From Pseudomonas sp. ERMR1:02 (lineage in GTDB: Bacteria; Pseudomonadota; Gammaproteobacteria; Pseudomonadales; Pseudomonadaceae), in NCBI RefSeq assembly GCF_002277815.1, contig NZ_NKJI01000029.1, positions 1-60,000 of the forward strand: a DNA stretch of 60,000 bases. The letters are read 5' to 3'. Below are positions 45,878-54,690 of this stretch, in pieces. Positions within the stretch are counted from its first letter, which is position 1; every line of letters begins with the position of its first letter. The position numbers and the translations under genes were made by a program. Under the pieces are notes generated by a model that was not told where the DNA came from, ran no database searches, and was given only the letters and a program-made list of their open reading frames with translations.

Positions 45878-46981
45878 TTAAATCGACAACTGCATCAAAC
45901 GCTCACCCTGCACGTTTTCCGTGGGTCGGCGCTTGTTAACCGCCAGTTCACCGATTTTGATCAGGCGCGTGCGGGTCACGTTGCGGCTCAGCCCCAGAAG
46001 GGCAGCGGTATGGACCTGGTTGTAATGGCTGAAGCGATAGGCCGCCCGCAGCAAGGCATCTTCGACCTTCTCGTGCAACGCACCGGCCTGTTCTTCGAAG
46101 AGCTTTTGAAAGGCTCGCTCAAGCAGCGCTTCGGTGGAGTCGTCGACCTGCGCGTGGTGGTCATCCTGACGCTCGATACGCATGTTCGACAGGCGCAGAT
46201 CGTCGCGCTCGATCACGCCATTGCGGCAAATCAGCAGGGTATGGTGAATGACGTTTTCCAGTTCGCGAATATTGCCCGGCCAACTGTAACTGCGCAGTTT
46301 CAGTTCGGCCTCTTTGCTGATGGTGATGTTGCCGTAGCCCAAGCGCTGGCTGTAGGCGTCGATGAAGTGGCGGGTCAGCGGCAGGATGTCGCCCGGACGA
46401 TCGCGCAGGGGGCTTAGCTCCAGGCTGACCACGTCGAGCCGGTAATACAGGTCTTCGCGGAAATGCCCGGCGTTGATGGCTTTTTCCAGTTGCACGTTGG
46501 TCGCCGCCAGCACCCGCACATTGATGGGAATGCTCTTGCGCGAACCCAGGCGCACCACTTCGCGTTCCTGCAATACCCGCAGCAACTTGACCTGAATCGC
46601 CATTGGCAGATCGCCAATTTCATCGAGGAACAAGGTGCCGCCGTCGGCCTCTTCGAACCAGCCGGCCTTGGCGCTCAATGCGCCGGTAAACGCGCCTTTT
46701 TCATGGCCGAACAGCTCGGCCTCGACCAGGGATTCGGAAAACGCGCCGCAGTTCACCGCTACGAATGGCCGGTTGCGTCGGGCGCTGAGGTTGTGGATAT
46801 GTCGGGCCACCAGCTCTTTGCCGGTGCCGGTTTCGCCAATGATCAGCACGCTGGCTTCACTCGGGGCGACTTGTTGTAGATGCGCGAGCAAGGCCTGGGA
46901 TTTCGGGTCTTCGAACACCTGGGCCGTGGCACGAATCGACGTGGCCAGAGCGGGCGAGGGCGGTAAGGTCAGCAGTTGCAT
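45878..46981 (-). CDS. sfnR: Sigma-54-dependent activator SfnR
   Basis: Enhancer-binding protein of 367 residues without a receiver domain. AAA+ domain: Walker A GETGTGKE (about 49-56), sigma-54 contact GAFTGA (about 97), Walker B GGTLFLDEIGDLP, then RPGDILPLTRHF and YSWPGNIRELENVIHH. A Fis-type helix-turn-helix is at the C-terminus (HTAALLGLSRNVTRTRLIKI). It is the fourth gene of the msuEDC transcript, 24 bases after msuC. Lacking a sensor domain, it is probably controlled by its level of synthesis, which falls when sulfate is present through CysB. It should act on the two -24/-12 candidates in this window. Confidence 0.9.
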   Translation of the reverse strand: MQLLTLPPSPALATSIRATAQVFEDPKSQALLAHLQQVAPSEASVLIIGETGTGKELVARHIHNLSARRNRPFVAVNCGAFSESLVEAELFGHEKGAFTGALSAKAGWFEEADGGTLFLDEIGDLPMAIQVKLLRVLQEREVVRLGSRKSIPINVRVLAATNVQLEKAINAGHFREDLYYRLDVVSLELSPLRDRPGDILPLTRHFIDAYSQRLGYGNITISKEAELKLRSYSWPGNIRELENVIHHTLLICRNGVIERDDLRLSNMRIERQDDHHAQVDDSTEALLERAFQKLFEEQAGALHEKVEDALLRAAYRFSHYNQVHTAALLGLSRNVTRTRLIKIGELAVNKRRPTENVQGERLMQLSI

Positions 46982-47005
46982 GGGGCACGCTCCCTGTAGG
47001 GCAGG

Positions 47006-48193
47006 CTATGAATAGAAAGTCGGAATCGGCAGGGCCTGGTTCAGCGCCCAGTCACCCAGCTCCTGGAGTTTGTAATCCACCGGGTCATGCAGGGTTTGTG
47101 TACGCAGATTGCGCCAGTGACGGTCCAGGCGCAGTGAGGCGTGGGTCGAGCGCGCGCCGGTCACTTCGAACAAGCGGCTACACAACTCCAGTCCATTGCG
47201 GGTCGCGGCGACTTTGGCCGTGGCGATGGCGGTTGCCAGGTGTCCGCGCTCCTCGGCGCTGAGGTCCGGACCTTTTGCCCAGGCCTTGTCGAGCAGCTCG
47301 CCAGCACGTTCCACCAGCAACCTGACGCCTTCAAGAGCCACCCAGAATTCGCCGTAGTGGCCGAGTACATAAGGGTCCTGGCGTACATCCCGAGCAGTGG
47401 ATTTGTGCCACGGTCGGGTCTCGATCAGCGTGTATTGCCGCGCTTCTTCGAAGGCGCCTTCGGCGATGCCGAGGAACATGTGGGTGAAGGTGAGCTGAGC
47501 GATCAGCGGGCGCAGGCAGGCGAACGGCGTGCTCAACGGACCGGGGTTCAGCAGCAGTTCCGATTCTTCGACGCGAACCCGTTCGAACGTGGCGCTGCCG
47601 CTGTCGGTCTGACGCTGGCCCATGTTGTTCCAGTCGTTGTGCAACGTGATGCCACTGCGACCGCTGGGAATGGCGGCGATCAGCAGTTTGCCGCCAGCGC
47701 TTTCGTCCACTGCCGAGGCAATCAGCATCTCGGAATCGCTGGCGCCGGAGCAAAAGCTTTTCTTGCCGGAAAACTCACGCCAGCCACCGAGGTTTTTCAC
47801 CACGGTGCGGGTGTCCAGCGGGTTGAGGGCATTGCCCCAGAACCAGTTCTTGCGCGCAGTCTGTTCAAACCACGGCTGCCATTGCTCAGGTCGGGCGAAC
47901 AGGCGCACGGTGGCGAGCATCAGGTGATGGAAGCCGAAAACATGGGCAATCGAACTGTCGACCTTGGCGAACTCGCGCACGATGGTCAGGGTTTCACTCC
48001 AGTTCGCGCCGAGTCCGCCGAACCGGGTGGGAATACTTAACGCCAGCAGACCGCTTTGGCGCAGGGCATCACGCTCGGCCTTGGGCGTACCGCCACGCTC
48101 GTCGCGTTCGACGGCGGTCAAGGCAAAACCGGCGGCCAATTGGCGGGCGGTCTGCAGCGGGGATATCAGGGCGCTGTGCGGCTTGGCAGTCAC
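47006..48193 (-). CDS. msuC: Methanesulfinate monooxygenase MsuC (flavin-dependent)
   Basis: Flavoprotein of 395 residues in the acyl-CoA dehydrogenase/DszC-like family. MsuC oxidises methanesulfinate to methanesulfonate with reduced FMN. Seen: LLALSIPTRFGGLGANWSET, KSFCSGASDSEMLIASAVDE, NDWNNMGQRQTDSGSATFER and C-terminal GARSTHASLRLDRHWRNLRT. The start is GTG 48193 with AAGGA 8 bases upstream. A REP pair separates it from msuD, so its expression could be lower than that of msuED. It is a paralogue of the SfnB protein 6 kb away. Confidence 0.88.
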   Translation of the reverse strand: MTAKPHSALISPLQTARQLAAGFALTAVERDERGGTPKAERDALRQSGLLALSIPTRFGGLGANWSETLTIVREFAKVDSSIAHVFGFHHLMLATVRLFARPEQWQPWFEQTARKNWFWGNALNPLDTRTVVKNLGGWREFSGKKSFCSGASDSEMLIASAVDESAGGKLLIAAIPSGRSGITLHNDWNNMGQRQTDSGSATFERVRVEESELLLNPGPLSTPFACLRPLIAQLTFTHMFLGIAEGAFEEARQYTLIETRPWHKSTARDVRQDPYVLGHYGEFWVALEGVRLLVERAGELLDKAWAKGPDLSAEERGHLATAIATAKVAATRNGLELCSRLFEVTGARSTHASLRLDRHWRNLRTQTLHDPVDYKLQELGDWALNQALPIPTFYS

Positions 48194-48218
48194 GCGGGTT
48201 TCCTTCTTGTTGTGGTCT

Positions 48219-48321
48219 CTGTAGGAGCGAGCTTGCTCGCGAAAAACGTCTGAACAACGCGTTCATTCAGATGGCCCGCGTTACCGTTGACGTCCATCGC
48301 AGCCTGCGGCAGCTCCTACAG
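48219..48321. repeat. Mosaic REP doublet inside the msu operon
   Basis: The left arm is CTGTAGGAGCGAGCTTGCTC, but the right arm is GCAGCCTGCGGCAGCTCCTA. These belong to two REP subfamilies, so only the CTGTAGGAGC ends pair. It lies between msuC and msuD. Confidence 0.85.
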
Positions 48322-48336
48322 GGACCAGGATCGGCA

Positions 48337-49476
48337 TCAGGCTTTGGCGGGGAGCACATCATTGGCAATCATTTCGCCAAACGGCCCGGTCAGGTTGGTG
48401 ACGCCGCGCCCGGCAAGGCTGGCGTACGGCTCGGGCAGCAGCGGGAACACCAGCTCGGCAAAGCGATACGCCTCTTCGAGATGCGGGTAGCCAGAGAAGA
48501 TAAAGCTCTCGATCCCCAGGTCCGCGTACTCCTTGATGCGTGCTGCCACCTGCTGCGGATCGCCCACCAGCGCCGTGCCAGCACCACCACGTACCAGGCC
48601 GACACCGGCCCACAAATTGGGTGCGATCTCCAGGTTGTCGCGACGCCCGTCATGCAGCGCAGCCATGCGCCGTTGACCTTCGGAATCGAAACGCGAGAAC
48701 GACTTCTGCGCGGCGGCGATGGTTTCGTCGCTGATGTGTTCGATCAATTTGTCCGCAGCTTTCCACGCTTCTTCGGTAGTTTCGCGAACGATTACATGCA
48801 GGCGAATCCCGAACTTCACCGTACGCCCGTGACGTGCCGCACGCTCGCGGACATCGGCCAGCTTTTGCGCCACGGCGGCCGGCGGTTCGCCCCAGGTCAA
48901 GTAGACATCGACCTGCTCGGCGGCCAGGTCATGGGCGGCATCGGACGAACCGCCGAAATACAGCGGCGGATAGGGTTTCTGCACCGGCGGATACAGTGCC
49001 TTGGCGTTCTGCACCCGCAGGTGTTTGCCCTCGAAATCCACTGACTCACCTTGCAACACCCGGCGCCAGATCTTCAGGAATTCGTCGGTGACTTCGTAGC
49101 GCTCACTGTGATCGAGGAAGCTGCCGTCGCCGCGGTTTTCATCGGGGTCGCCGCCAGTTACGACGTTGATCAGTAAGCGGCCGTTGGACAGGCGATCGAG
49201 GGTGGCGGCCATGCGCGCCGACACGGTGGGCGAAATGATTCCGGGGCGGATCGCCACCAGATAACGCAAGCGTTCGGTCAGCGGCACCAGTGCCGAAGCG
49301 ATCACCCACGAATCTTCGCAGGAACGCCCGGTGGGGATCAGCACGCCGTGGTAGCCCAGGCTGTCCGCCGCCTGAGCCACTTGTTTCAAATAGTTGAGGG
49401 TGACGGGACGTGCGCCCTGTGTGGTGCCCAAATAATGACCGTCGCCGTGAGTGGGCAGAAACCAGAAAACATCCAT
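48337..49476 (-). CDS. msuD: Methanesulfonate monooxygenase MsuD (SsuD-like)
   Basis: FMNH2-dependent luciferase-fold monooxygenase of 379 residues that releases sulfite from methanesulfonate. Seen: MDVFWFLPTHGDGHYLGTTQ, LGYHGVLIPTGRSCEDSWVI, NVVTGGDPDENRGDGSFLDH and YPPLYFGGSSDAAHDLAAEQ, all typical of SsuD/MsuD. ATG 49476 is chosen with AAGGA 8 bases upstream; a TTG two codons earlier is less likely. The msuE neighbour supplies reduced FMN and favours MsuD over SsuD. Confidence 0.92.
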   Translation of the reverse strand: MDVFWFLPTHGDGHYLGTTQGARPVTLNYLKQVAQAADSLGYHGVLIPTGRSCEDSWVIASALVPLTERLRYLVAIRPGIISPTVSARMAATLDRLSNGRLLINVVTGGDPDENRGDGSFLDHSERYEVTDEFLKIWRRVLQGESVDFEGKHLRVQNAKALYPPVQKPYPPLYFGGSSDAAHDLAAEQVDVYLTWGEPPAAVAQKLADVRERAARHGRTVKFGIRLHVIVRETTEEAWKAADKLIEHISDETIAAAQKSFSRFDSEGQRRMAALHDGRRDNLEIAPNLWAGVGLVRGGAGTALVGDPQQVAARIKEYADLGIESFIFSGYPHLEEAYRFAELVFPLLPEPYASLAGRGVTNLTGPFGEMIANDVLPAKA

Positions 49477-49486
49477 GAACAAGTCC

Positions 49487-50050
49487 TTAGGCGATTTTCA
49501 GCAGATTGTTGGGGTACGCACCGAACAACGGCGCGGCGCGTTCTGCAGCAAGACGAATGCGGGCCTTCAAGGGTTCACTGGTTATCTGGTAATTGGAAAA
49601 ATCAGCTTCGGTGGCATACACGCCAATCGGCAAGGTCAACGCCTGGAAGAAACTGAACAGCGGCCGCAACTGATGATCGAGCACCAGCGCATGACGCTCG
49701 CTGCCACCGGTGGCGGCCAGCAACACCGGGGTGTTGATCAGCGCATTCAGATCGATCAGGTCGAACAAATGCTTGAGCAGGCCAGGGTAGGAACCGCGAT
49801 AAACTGGCGCGGCGACGATTAGCAGGTCGGCGTTTTCGATGGCTTGGAGTTCGGCTTCGATGTCTGCACTCACTTCCTGACGGGACAGCGCCGCGCCCAG
49901 TGGGCGGGCGATGTCACCCAGTTCGATCAGCTTGCTCTCGATCGGCAGTTGCTCGGCCAATTGCGCCAACAGCGCTTGGGTCAGCACCAGGGTGCGGGAA
50001 GGACGCCAGGTGCCGCCGGAGAGGGCAACGACTTTCAATGGACGCGACAT
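49487..50050 (-). CDS. msuE: FMN reductase MsuE
   Basis: NAD(P)H-dependent FMN reductase of 187 residues (flavodoxin fold). Flavin-binding motif ALSGGTWRPSRTLVLTQALL near the start, and AAPVYRGSYPGLLKHLFDLI with the conserved PVYRGSYPG loop. It passes reduced FMN to MsuD and MsuC. AAGGA lies 9 bases before the ATG. It heads msuE-D-C-sfnR, and a sigma-54 promoter candidate lies about 70 bases upstream. Confidence 0.92.
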   Translation of the reverse strand: MSRPLKVVALSGGTWRPSRTLVLTQALLAQLAEQLPIESKLIELGDIARPLGAALSRQEVSADIEAELQAIENADLLIVAAPVYRGSYPGLLKHLFDLIDLNALINTPVLLAATGGSERHALVLDHQLRPLFSFFQALTLPIGVYATEADFSNYQITSEPLKARIRLAAERAAPLFGAYPNNLLKIA

Positions 50051-50117
50051 GTGATCAGTTCCTTTTTAAACAGTTGCTGGGGGAGCAGTGAGTCATCACT
50101 GGGCTTATCCCCTTTGA

Positions 50118-50133
50118 GCAAGAGCTGTACCAA
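50118..50133 (-). promoter_or_regulatory. Sigma-54 (-24/-12) promoter candidate of msuE
   Basis: On the minus strand TTGGTACAGCTCTTGC has GG (50131-50130), ten bases, then GC (50119-50118), with the TTGC of the -12 element. It lies about 68 bases before the msuE start. Confidence 0.62.
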
Positions 50134-50230
50134 TCCCTCGAAGCCACGGTTTACGGGGCTTGCAGCGCGTTGATCAGTCCGCGCTGTTGATTTTTCAGGG
50201 CTGTTTGTTGAATGACTGTTGCCTGACAAA

Positions 50231-50317
50231 CAGTTGCGTGAGCAACAGTTCGTCGGCAGATGGAGCAGTTATAAAGCTTCGTTTTTATTCAGTAAAAGAA
50301 GTTAAATAAATATTTAT
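50231..50317. promoter_or_regulatory. Possible activator sites upstream of msuE
   Basis: CAGTTGC-GTGA-GCAACAG (50231-50248) is an inverted repeat 100 bases upstream of the -24/-12 candidate, a usual enhancer place for SfnR. Further out, ATAAATATTTAT (50306-50317) is a perfect palindrome in an AT-rich tract such as CysB often binds. The rest of the 410-base gap to the lipoprotein gene holds no gene. Confidence 0.4.
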
Positions 50318-50461
50318 AGTTCTTTATGGAATATGAGGGTGATGGCTGCACTGGAATCAGGAAAACTCGATAGCCACTATCGAGAGCGTTGATTTCTACC
50401 CATCCAATGGCGCGAGTAGCCTGTGTTCATTGCCCCGAACCAGATTGCCAGGATGCGCGAC

Positions 50462-50731
50462 ATGAAAACCCCAATCACCACTTTCCTGCTGCTGACCCTG
50501 TCCGTTCTTGCCGGATGTGCCAGCCATGTTTCCCCGGAATTGCGCCCCTACACCGCAGAAGAAACGCGGGAATTGGCGCTTGAGGCGTTGAATCGTCGCG
50601 GTTTGTCCTTCGACGAGTACCACGCGAAAAAGGCCGAATTGCTCGGTGAACCGCGCAAGACTTTCGGCTTTGAGAAACAGGGTGAGATGAACGCCCAGCG
50701 AGGTGTACAGCTGCACGGTCGTCCTAGCTGA
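50462..50731 (+). CDS. Small putative lipoprotein
   Basis: Protein of 89 residues with a lipoprotein signal (MKTPITTFLLLTLSVLAGC; lipid cysteine at about residue 19) and a short helical domain (YTAEETRELALEALNRRGLS, FDEYHAKKAELLGEPRKTFG). ATG 50462 is taken because the signal peptide begins there; the frame starts 13 codons earlier. No known function; similar small lipoproteins are common in Pseudomonas. Confidence 0.7.
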   Translation: MKTPITTFLLLTLSVLAGCASHVSPELRPYTAEETRELALEALNRRGLSFDEYHAKKAELLGEPRKTFGFEKQGEMNAQRGVQLHGRPS

Positions 50732-50832
50732 GCAAGAACTGTACTGCTCGAACTTTCACCTAACTGTCCATGGGATTGCGCCGAGGTGTGCGATAGGGTC
50801 AATACCTGACCGACACTGATGGACTGCCAACC

Positions 50833-51447
50833 ATGACACTCTCGCTCGATCTGCTGCTGGGCTTCTCACTGTTTGCCCTCGTCACCTCTATCACGCCCGG
50901 CCCGAACAACACGATGTTGCTGGCATCCGGCGTGAACTTCGGCTTTAACCGCACCATCCCCCATATGCTCGGCATTACCTGCGGCTTCTTCGTGCTGGTC
51001 GTGGCGGTGGGTTTCGGTTTGGGCGCGGTGTTCAAGACCTACCCTTTGCTCTACACCGTGCTGCGATACGTCGGTGCGGCGTATTTGCTCTATCTGGCGT
51101 GGAAAATTGCCCATTCCGGGCCGGTCTCGGACAGTGAGAAAGGTGAGGGTAAGCCCATCAGCTACCTGAGCGCCGCCGCGTTCCAGTGGGTCAACCCCAA
51201 GGCCTGGATCATGGCCATCGGCGCCATCAGCACTTACACGCCGATGCAGGGCTACTTCACCAATGTCATCGTGATTGCCGCGGTGTTCGCGATCATCAAC
51301 CTGCCGAGCGTTGGCGTGTGGGCCGCGTGCGGCACGCTGTTGCGCAACGTTCTGAAGGACCGCCGCTGGTTGCGCCTGTTCAACTGGGGCATGGCCGCGC
51401 TGCTGGTGGCTTCGCTGTATCCGATATTGCTCGAAAGCTTTAGCTGA
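50833..51447 (+). CDS. LysE/RhtB-family amino-acid exporter
   Basis: Inner-membrane protein of 204 residues with about six helices. The family signature is at the N-terminus (LVTSITPGPNNTMLLASGVN) and NFGFNRTIPHMLGITCGFFV follows. FQWVNPKAWIMAIGAISTY carries the conserved NPKAW. The exported amino acid cannot be told from sequence. It has no operon partner. Confidence 0.87.
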   Translation: MTLSLDLLLGFSLFALVTSITPGPNNTMLLASGVNFGFNRTIPHMLGITCGFFVLVVAVGFGLGAVFKTYPLLYTVLRYVGAAYLLYLAWKIAHSGPVSDSEKGEGKPISYLSAAAFQWVNPKAWIMAIGAISTYTPMQGYFTNVIVIAAVFAIINLPSVGVWAACGTLLRNVLKDRRWLRLFNWGMAALLVASLYPILLESFS

Positions 51448-51652
51448 CGCATTGCTTCAACCGGTCGCCCGATGCCTGTTAAGCTCGCTTTTCAGGAGCG
51501 TTCCAACGCACTTTTAAATGAAGTGGTACTTCTTTAACGGCATCCGATCAGGTATTGGTAACGTTCTGAAACCGGGCGCAGCTCACGAGGCTGCGTCTTG
51601 GCGTTTACAGTCACGAGCCTCCTGATCCCGGAACACGCTCTGCGAGTCTTTT

Positions 51653-52810
51653 ATGAATAAACGTCCGTTGTATTTCGACTACGCCGCCACCACGCCGGTG
51701 GATGAGCGAGTCATCAAGGTCATGGTCGAGTGCCTGGGTTTTAGCGGCAATTTCGGCAACCCGGCCTCCAGCTCCCACGCCTTTGGCCAGCAGGCCCGGC
51801 AATCGGTCGAGCAGGCGCGGCGCCAGGTCGCTGAGCTGGTCGGCGCCCTCCCTGCGCAGATCGTCTGGACTTCCGGTGCCACCGAATCCAACAACCTCGC
51901 CCTCAAGGGTGTCGCCCAGGCGCGCGGCGTTGCCGGGGGTCACATCATCACCAGTCAGATCGAACACAAGGCTATCCTCGACACGACGAAGCAGTTGCAG
52001 GACGCCGGCGTCGCGGTGACGTATCTGGTACCGGACGCCGATGGCCTGATCACTGCGCAAGCGGTCAGCCAAGCCATGCGCGAAGACACCTTCCTGGTGT
52101 CGCTGATGCTGGTTAACAACGAACTCGGCACGGTCAACGACATCCCGGCCATCGGCCAGGTGGTGCGTGACCGCCATGCGCTGTTTCATGTCGACGCAGC
52201 CCAGGGCGCAGGTAAAGTGGCGATCGACCTAACCGAGTGGCCGGTGGACCTGATGTCGTTTTCGGCGCACAAACTCTATGGCCCCAAAGGCATTGGCGCG
52301 CTGTATGTCGGCCCGCGGGCACACCAGCGCTTGCTGGCGCAGATCCACGGCGGTGGGCACGAGGGCGGTTTGCGCTCCGGCACTTTGGCGACCCATCAGA
52401 TCGTCGCCATGGGCGAGGCCTTCGCATTGGCAGCGGCTTCGTTCGATGAAGAAAAAGCCATGATCGTACGTCTGCGTGAACGCCTGCTCGATCAATTGCT
52501 CAGCATTCCAGGCGTGCGTCTCAATGGCAGTCAAAGCCAGCGGATCCCGCACACCCTGAGCCTGACCTTCAGCGAAGGCGAGTTCAATTCGGCGGCATTG
52601 CTTGCTTCAATCGCATTTTCCGCGACCTCGGCCTGCAATTCCGCAAGCAATGCGCCGTCCCACGTGTTGCTCGCTCTGGGACACGATGCCCGCCTGGCGG
52701 GTCGCACCATTCGCTTGAGCCTGGGACGTTTCACCACCGAGCAGGATATCGACCAGGCGGCACAACTGATTAAGGCGGCCTGCGCCAGTGCTCCGGCATT
52801 CTGGCAATAG
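51653..52810 (+). CDS. Cysteine desulfurase-family aminotransferase
   Basis: PLP enzyme of 385 residues (class V, IscS/NifS-like). Seen: YFDYAATTPVDERV, TSGATESNNLALKG, VDAAQGAGKVAIDL, the PLP lysine in MSFSAHKLYGPKG (about residue 207) and the catalytic cysteine in FSATSACNSASNAP (about 327). It stands apart from the isc/suf genes, so it is probably a second, specialised desulfurase. No clear ribosome site precedes the ATG. Sulfur release from cysteine is likely; the acceptor is unknown. Confidence 0.85.
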   Translation: MNKRPLYFDYAATTPVDERVIKVMVECLGFSGNFGNPASSSHAFGQQARQSVEQARRQVAELVGALPAQIVWTSGATESNNLALKGVAQARGVAGGHIITSQIEHKAILDTTKQLQDAGVAVTYLVPDADGLITAQAVSQAMREDTFLVSLMLVNNELGTVNDIPAIGQVVRDRHALFHVDAAQGAGKVAIDLTEWPVDLMSFSAHKLYGPKGIGALYVGPRAHQRLLAQIHGGGHEGGLRSGTLATHQIVAMGEAFALAAASFDEEKAMIVRLRERLLDQLLSIPGVRLNGSQSQRIPHTLSLTFSEGEFNSAALLASIAFSATSACNSASNAPSHVLLALGHDARLAGRTIRLSLGRFTTEQDIDQAAQLIKAACASAPAFWQ

Positions 52811-52881
52811 GGCGATATGCGCCGGCATTGATCGGCGCTACACAACAACACAATAATGATGAGTGGTTAGCAGGAGTTACG

Positions 52882-54690
52882 ATGAGTACGCAGTCTTCGA
52901 TCAATGGATCGGTGCCCCAGCGCCTTGCACAAACCCGCGAACTGATGAGCCGGGAGGGCATTCACGCGCTTCTGGTGCCGTCGGCCGACCCGCACCTGTC
53001 CGAATACCTGCCGGGCTACTGGCAGGGGCGGCAGTGGTTGTCGGGCTTCCATGGCTCGGTCGGCACGCTGATCGTCACGCCAGATTTTGCCGGCGTCTGG
53101 GCCGACAGCCGTTATTGGGAGCAAGCGACCAAGGAACTCAAGGGCAGCGGCATCGAACTGGTCAAGCTGCAACCGGGTCAACCGTCGCCATTGGACTGGC
53201 TGGCCGAGCAAACCCCTGAGGGCGGCGTGGTTGCAGTGGATGGTGCGGTGATGGCCGTGGCCTCGGCGCGTACCCTGGGCAGCAAACTCGAAGAGCGCGG
53301 CGCACGTCTGCGCACCGACATCGATCTGTTGAACGAAGTCTGGAGCGATCGCCCGATTCTGCCGAACGAACCGATCTATCAGCACTTGCCGCCGCAAGCC
53401 ACTGTCAGCCGCGGCGACAAACTCGCCAAGCTGCGCGAAAACTTGCAGGCACGTGGTGCCGACTGGCATTTCATTGCCACCCTGGATGACATCGCCTGGC
53501 TGTTCAACCTGCGCGGCGGCGATGTGTCGTTCAACCCGGTGTTTGTATCTTTCGCTTTGATCAGTCAACAGCAGGCGACCCTGTTCGTGGCACTGAGCAA
53601 GGTCGATGCCGAGCTGCGTGCAGTGCTTGAGCAAGACGGCGTGACCCTGCGCGATTACAGCGAAGTGGCGGATGCCCTGCGCGCGGTGCCTGACGGCGCG
53701 AGCCTACTGGTCGATCCGGCGCGAGTGACCGCGGGCCTGCTGGATAACCTCGATAGCGGCGTCAAGCTGATCGAAGGCCTGAACCCGACCACCCTGGCCA
53801 AGTCGCAGAAAAGCCTGGCCGATGCCGAGCACATCCGTCAGGCCATGGAGCAGGACGGGGCGGCGCTCTGTGAGTTTTTCACCTGGCTCGACTCGGCGCT
53901 GGGCAGTGAACGCATCACCGAACTGACCATCGACGAAAAGCTCACCGCCGCGCGTGAGCGTCGTCCGGGTTACGTGTCGCTGAGCTTCAACACCATCGCC
54001 GCGTTCAACGCCAACGGCGCCATGCCGCACTACCACGCTACCGAAGAGGAACACGCGGTCGTAGAGGGTGACGGCCTGTTGCTGATCGACTCAGGCGGCC
54101 AGTATCTGGGCGGCACGACCGACATCACGCGGATGGTTCCGGTCGGAACGCCGACTGCCGAGCAGAAGCGCGACTGCACCCGAGTGCTCAAAGGCGTGAT
54201 TGCCTTGTCTCGCGCGCAGTTCCCTAAAGGTATTCTGTCGCCACTGCTCGATGCCATCGCCCGCGCGCCGATCTGGGCCGAAAGCGTCGACTACGGCCAC
54301 GGCACCGGTCACGGCGTCGGCTACTTCCTCAATGTTCACGAAGGTCCGCAAGTCATCGCCTATCAAGCCGCACCTGCGCCGCAAACCGCGATGCAGCTGG
54401 GGATGATCACCTCCATCGAACCGGGCACCTACCGTCCAGGCCGCTGGGGTGTGCGCATCGAGAACCTGGCGATGAACCGCGAAGCAGGCAGCAGCGAATT
54501 TGGCGAGTTCCTCAAATTTGAAACACTTACCCTGTGCCCGATTGACACCCGTTGCCTGGAACCGTCGCTGCTGAGTGAAGAGGAGAAGCAGTGGTTCAAC
54601 GCTTACCACGCCCAAGTGCGTGAACGCCTGAGCCCGTTGCTTGAAGGTGCGGCCCTTGAGTGGCTGAACACTCGTACGGTGGCTATTTGA
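52882..54690 (+). CDS. Xaa-Pro aminopeptidase (aminopeptidase P, long form)
   Basis: Metallopeptidase of 602 residues that removes N-terminal residues before proline. Two creatinase-like N-terminal domains (about 1-310) precede the pita-bread catalytic domain. Metal ligands are seen as Asp in LLLIDSGGQYLGGTTDITRM, His in YGHGTGHGVGYFLNVHEGP, Glu in MITSIEPGTYRPGRWGVRIE and the next Glu in that run. ATG 52882 has CAGGAG 6 bases before it. The 602-residue length fits the long bacterial/eukaryotic-like form. Confidence 0.9.
   Translation: MSTQSSINGSVPQRLAQTRELMSREGIHALLVPSADPHLSEYLPGYWQGRQWLSGFHGSVGTLIVTPDFAGVWADSRYWEQATKELKGSGIELVKLQPGQPSPLDWLAEQTPEGGVVAVDGAVMAVASARTLGSKLEERGARLRTDIDLLNEVWSDRPILPNEPIYQHLPPQATVSRGDKLAKLRENLQARGADWHFIATLDDIAWLFNLRGGDVSFNPVFVSFALISQQQATLFVALSKVDAELRAVLEQDGVTLRDYSEVADALRAVPDGASLLVDPARVTAGLLDNLDSGVKLIEGLNPTTLAKSQKSLADAEHIRQAMEQDGAALCEFFTWLDSALGSERITELTIDEKLTAARERRPGYVSLSFNTIAAFNANGAMPHYHATEEEHAVVEGDGLLLIDSGGQYLGGTTDITRMVPVGTPTAEQKRDCTRVLKGVIALSRAQFPKGILSPLLDAIARAPIWAESVDYGHGTGHGVGYFLNVHEGPQVIAYQAAPAPQTAMQLGMITSIEPGTYRPGRWGVRIENLAMNREAGSSEFGEFLKFETLTLCPIDTRCLEPSLLSEEEKQWFNAYHAQVRERLSPLLEGAALEWLNTRTVAI

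Noticed and set aside
52560..52700. Possible frameshift in the cysteine desulfurase around LLASIAFSATSAC
   Set aside because: The frame carries on normally through the catalytic cysteine and C-terminal domain at full length.
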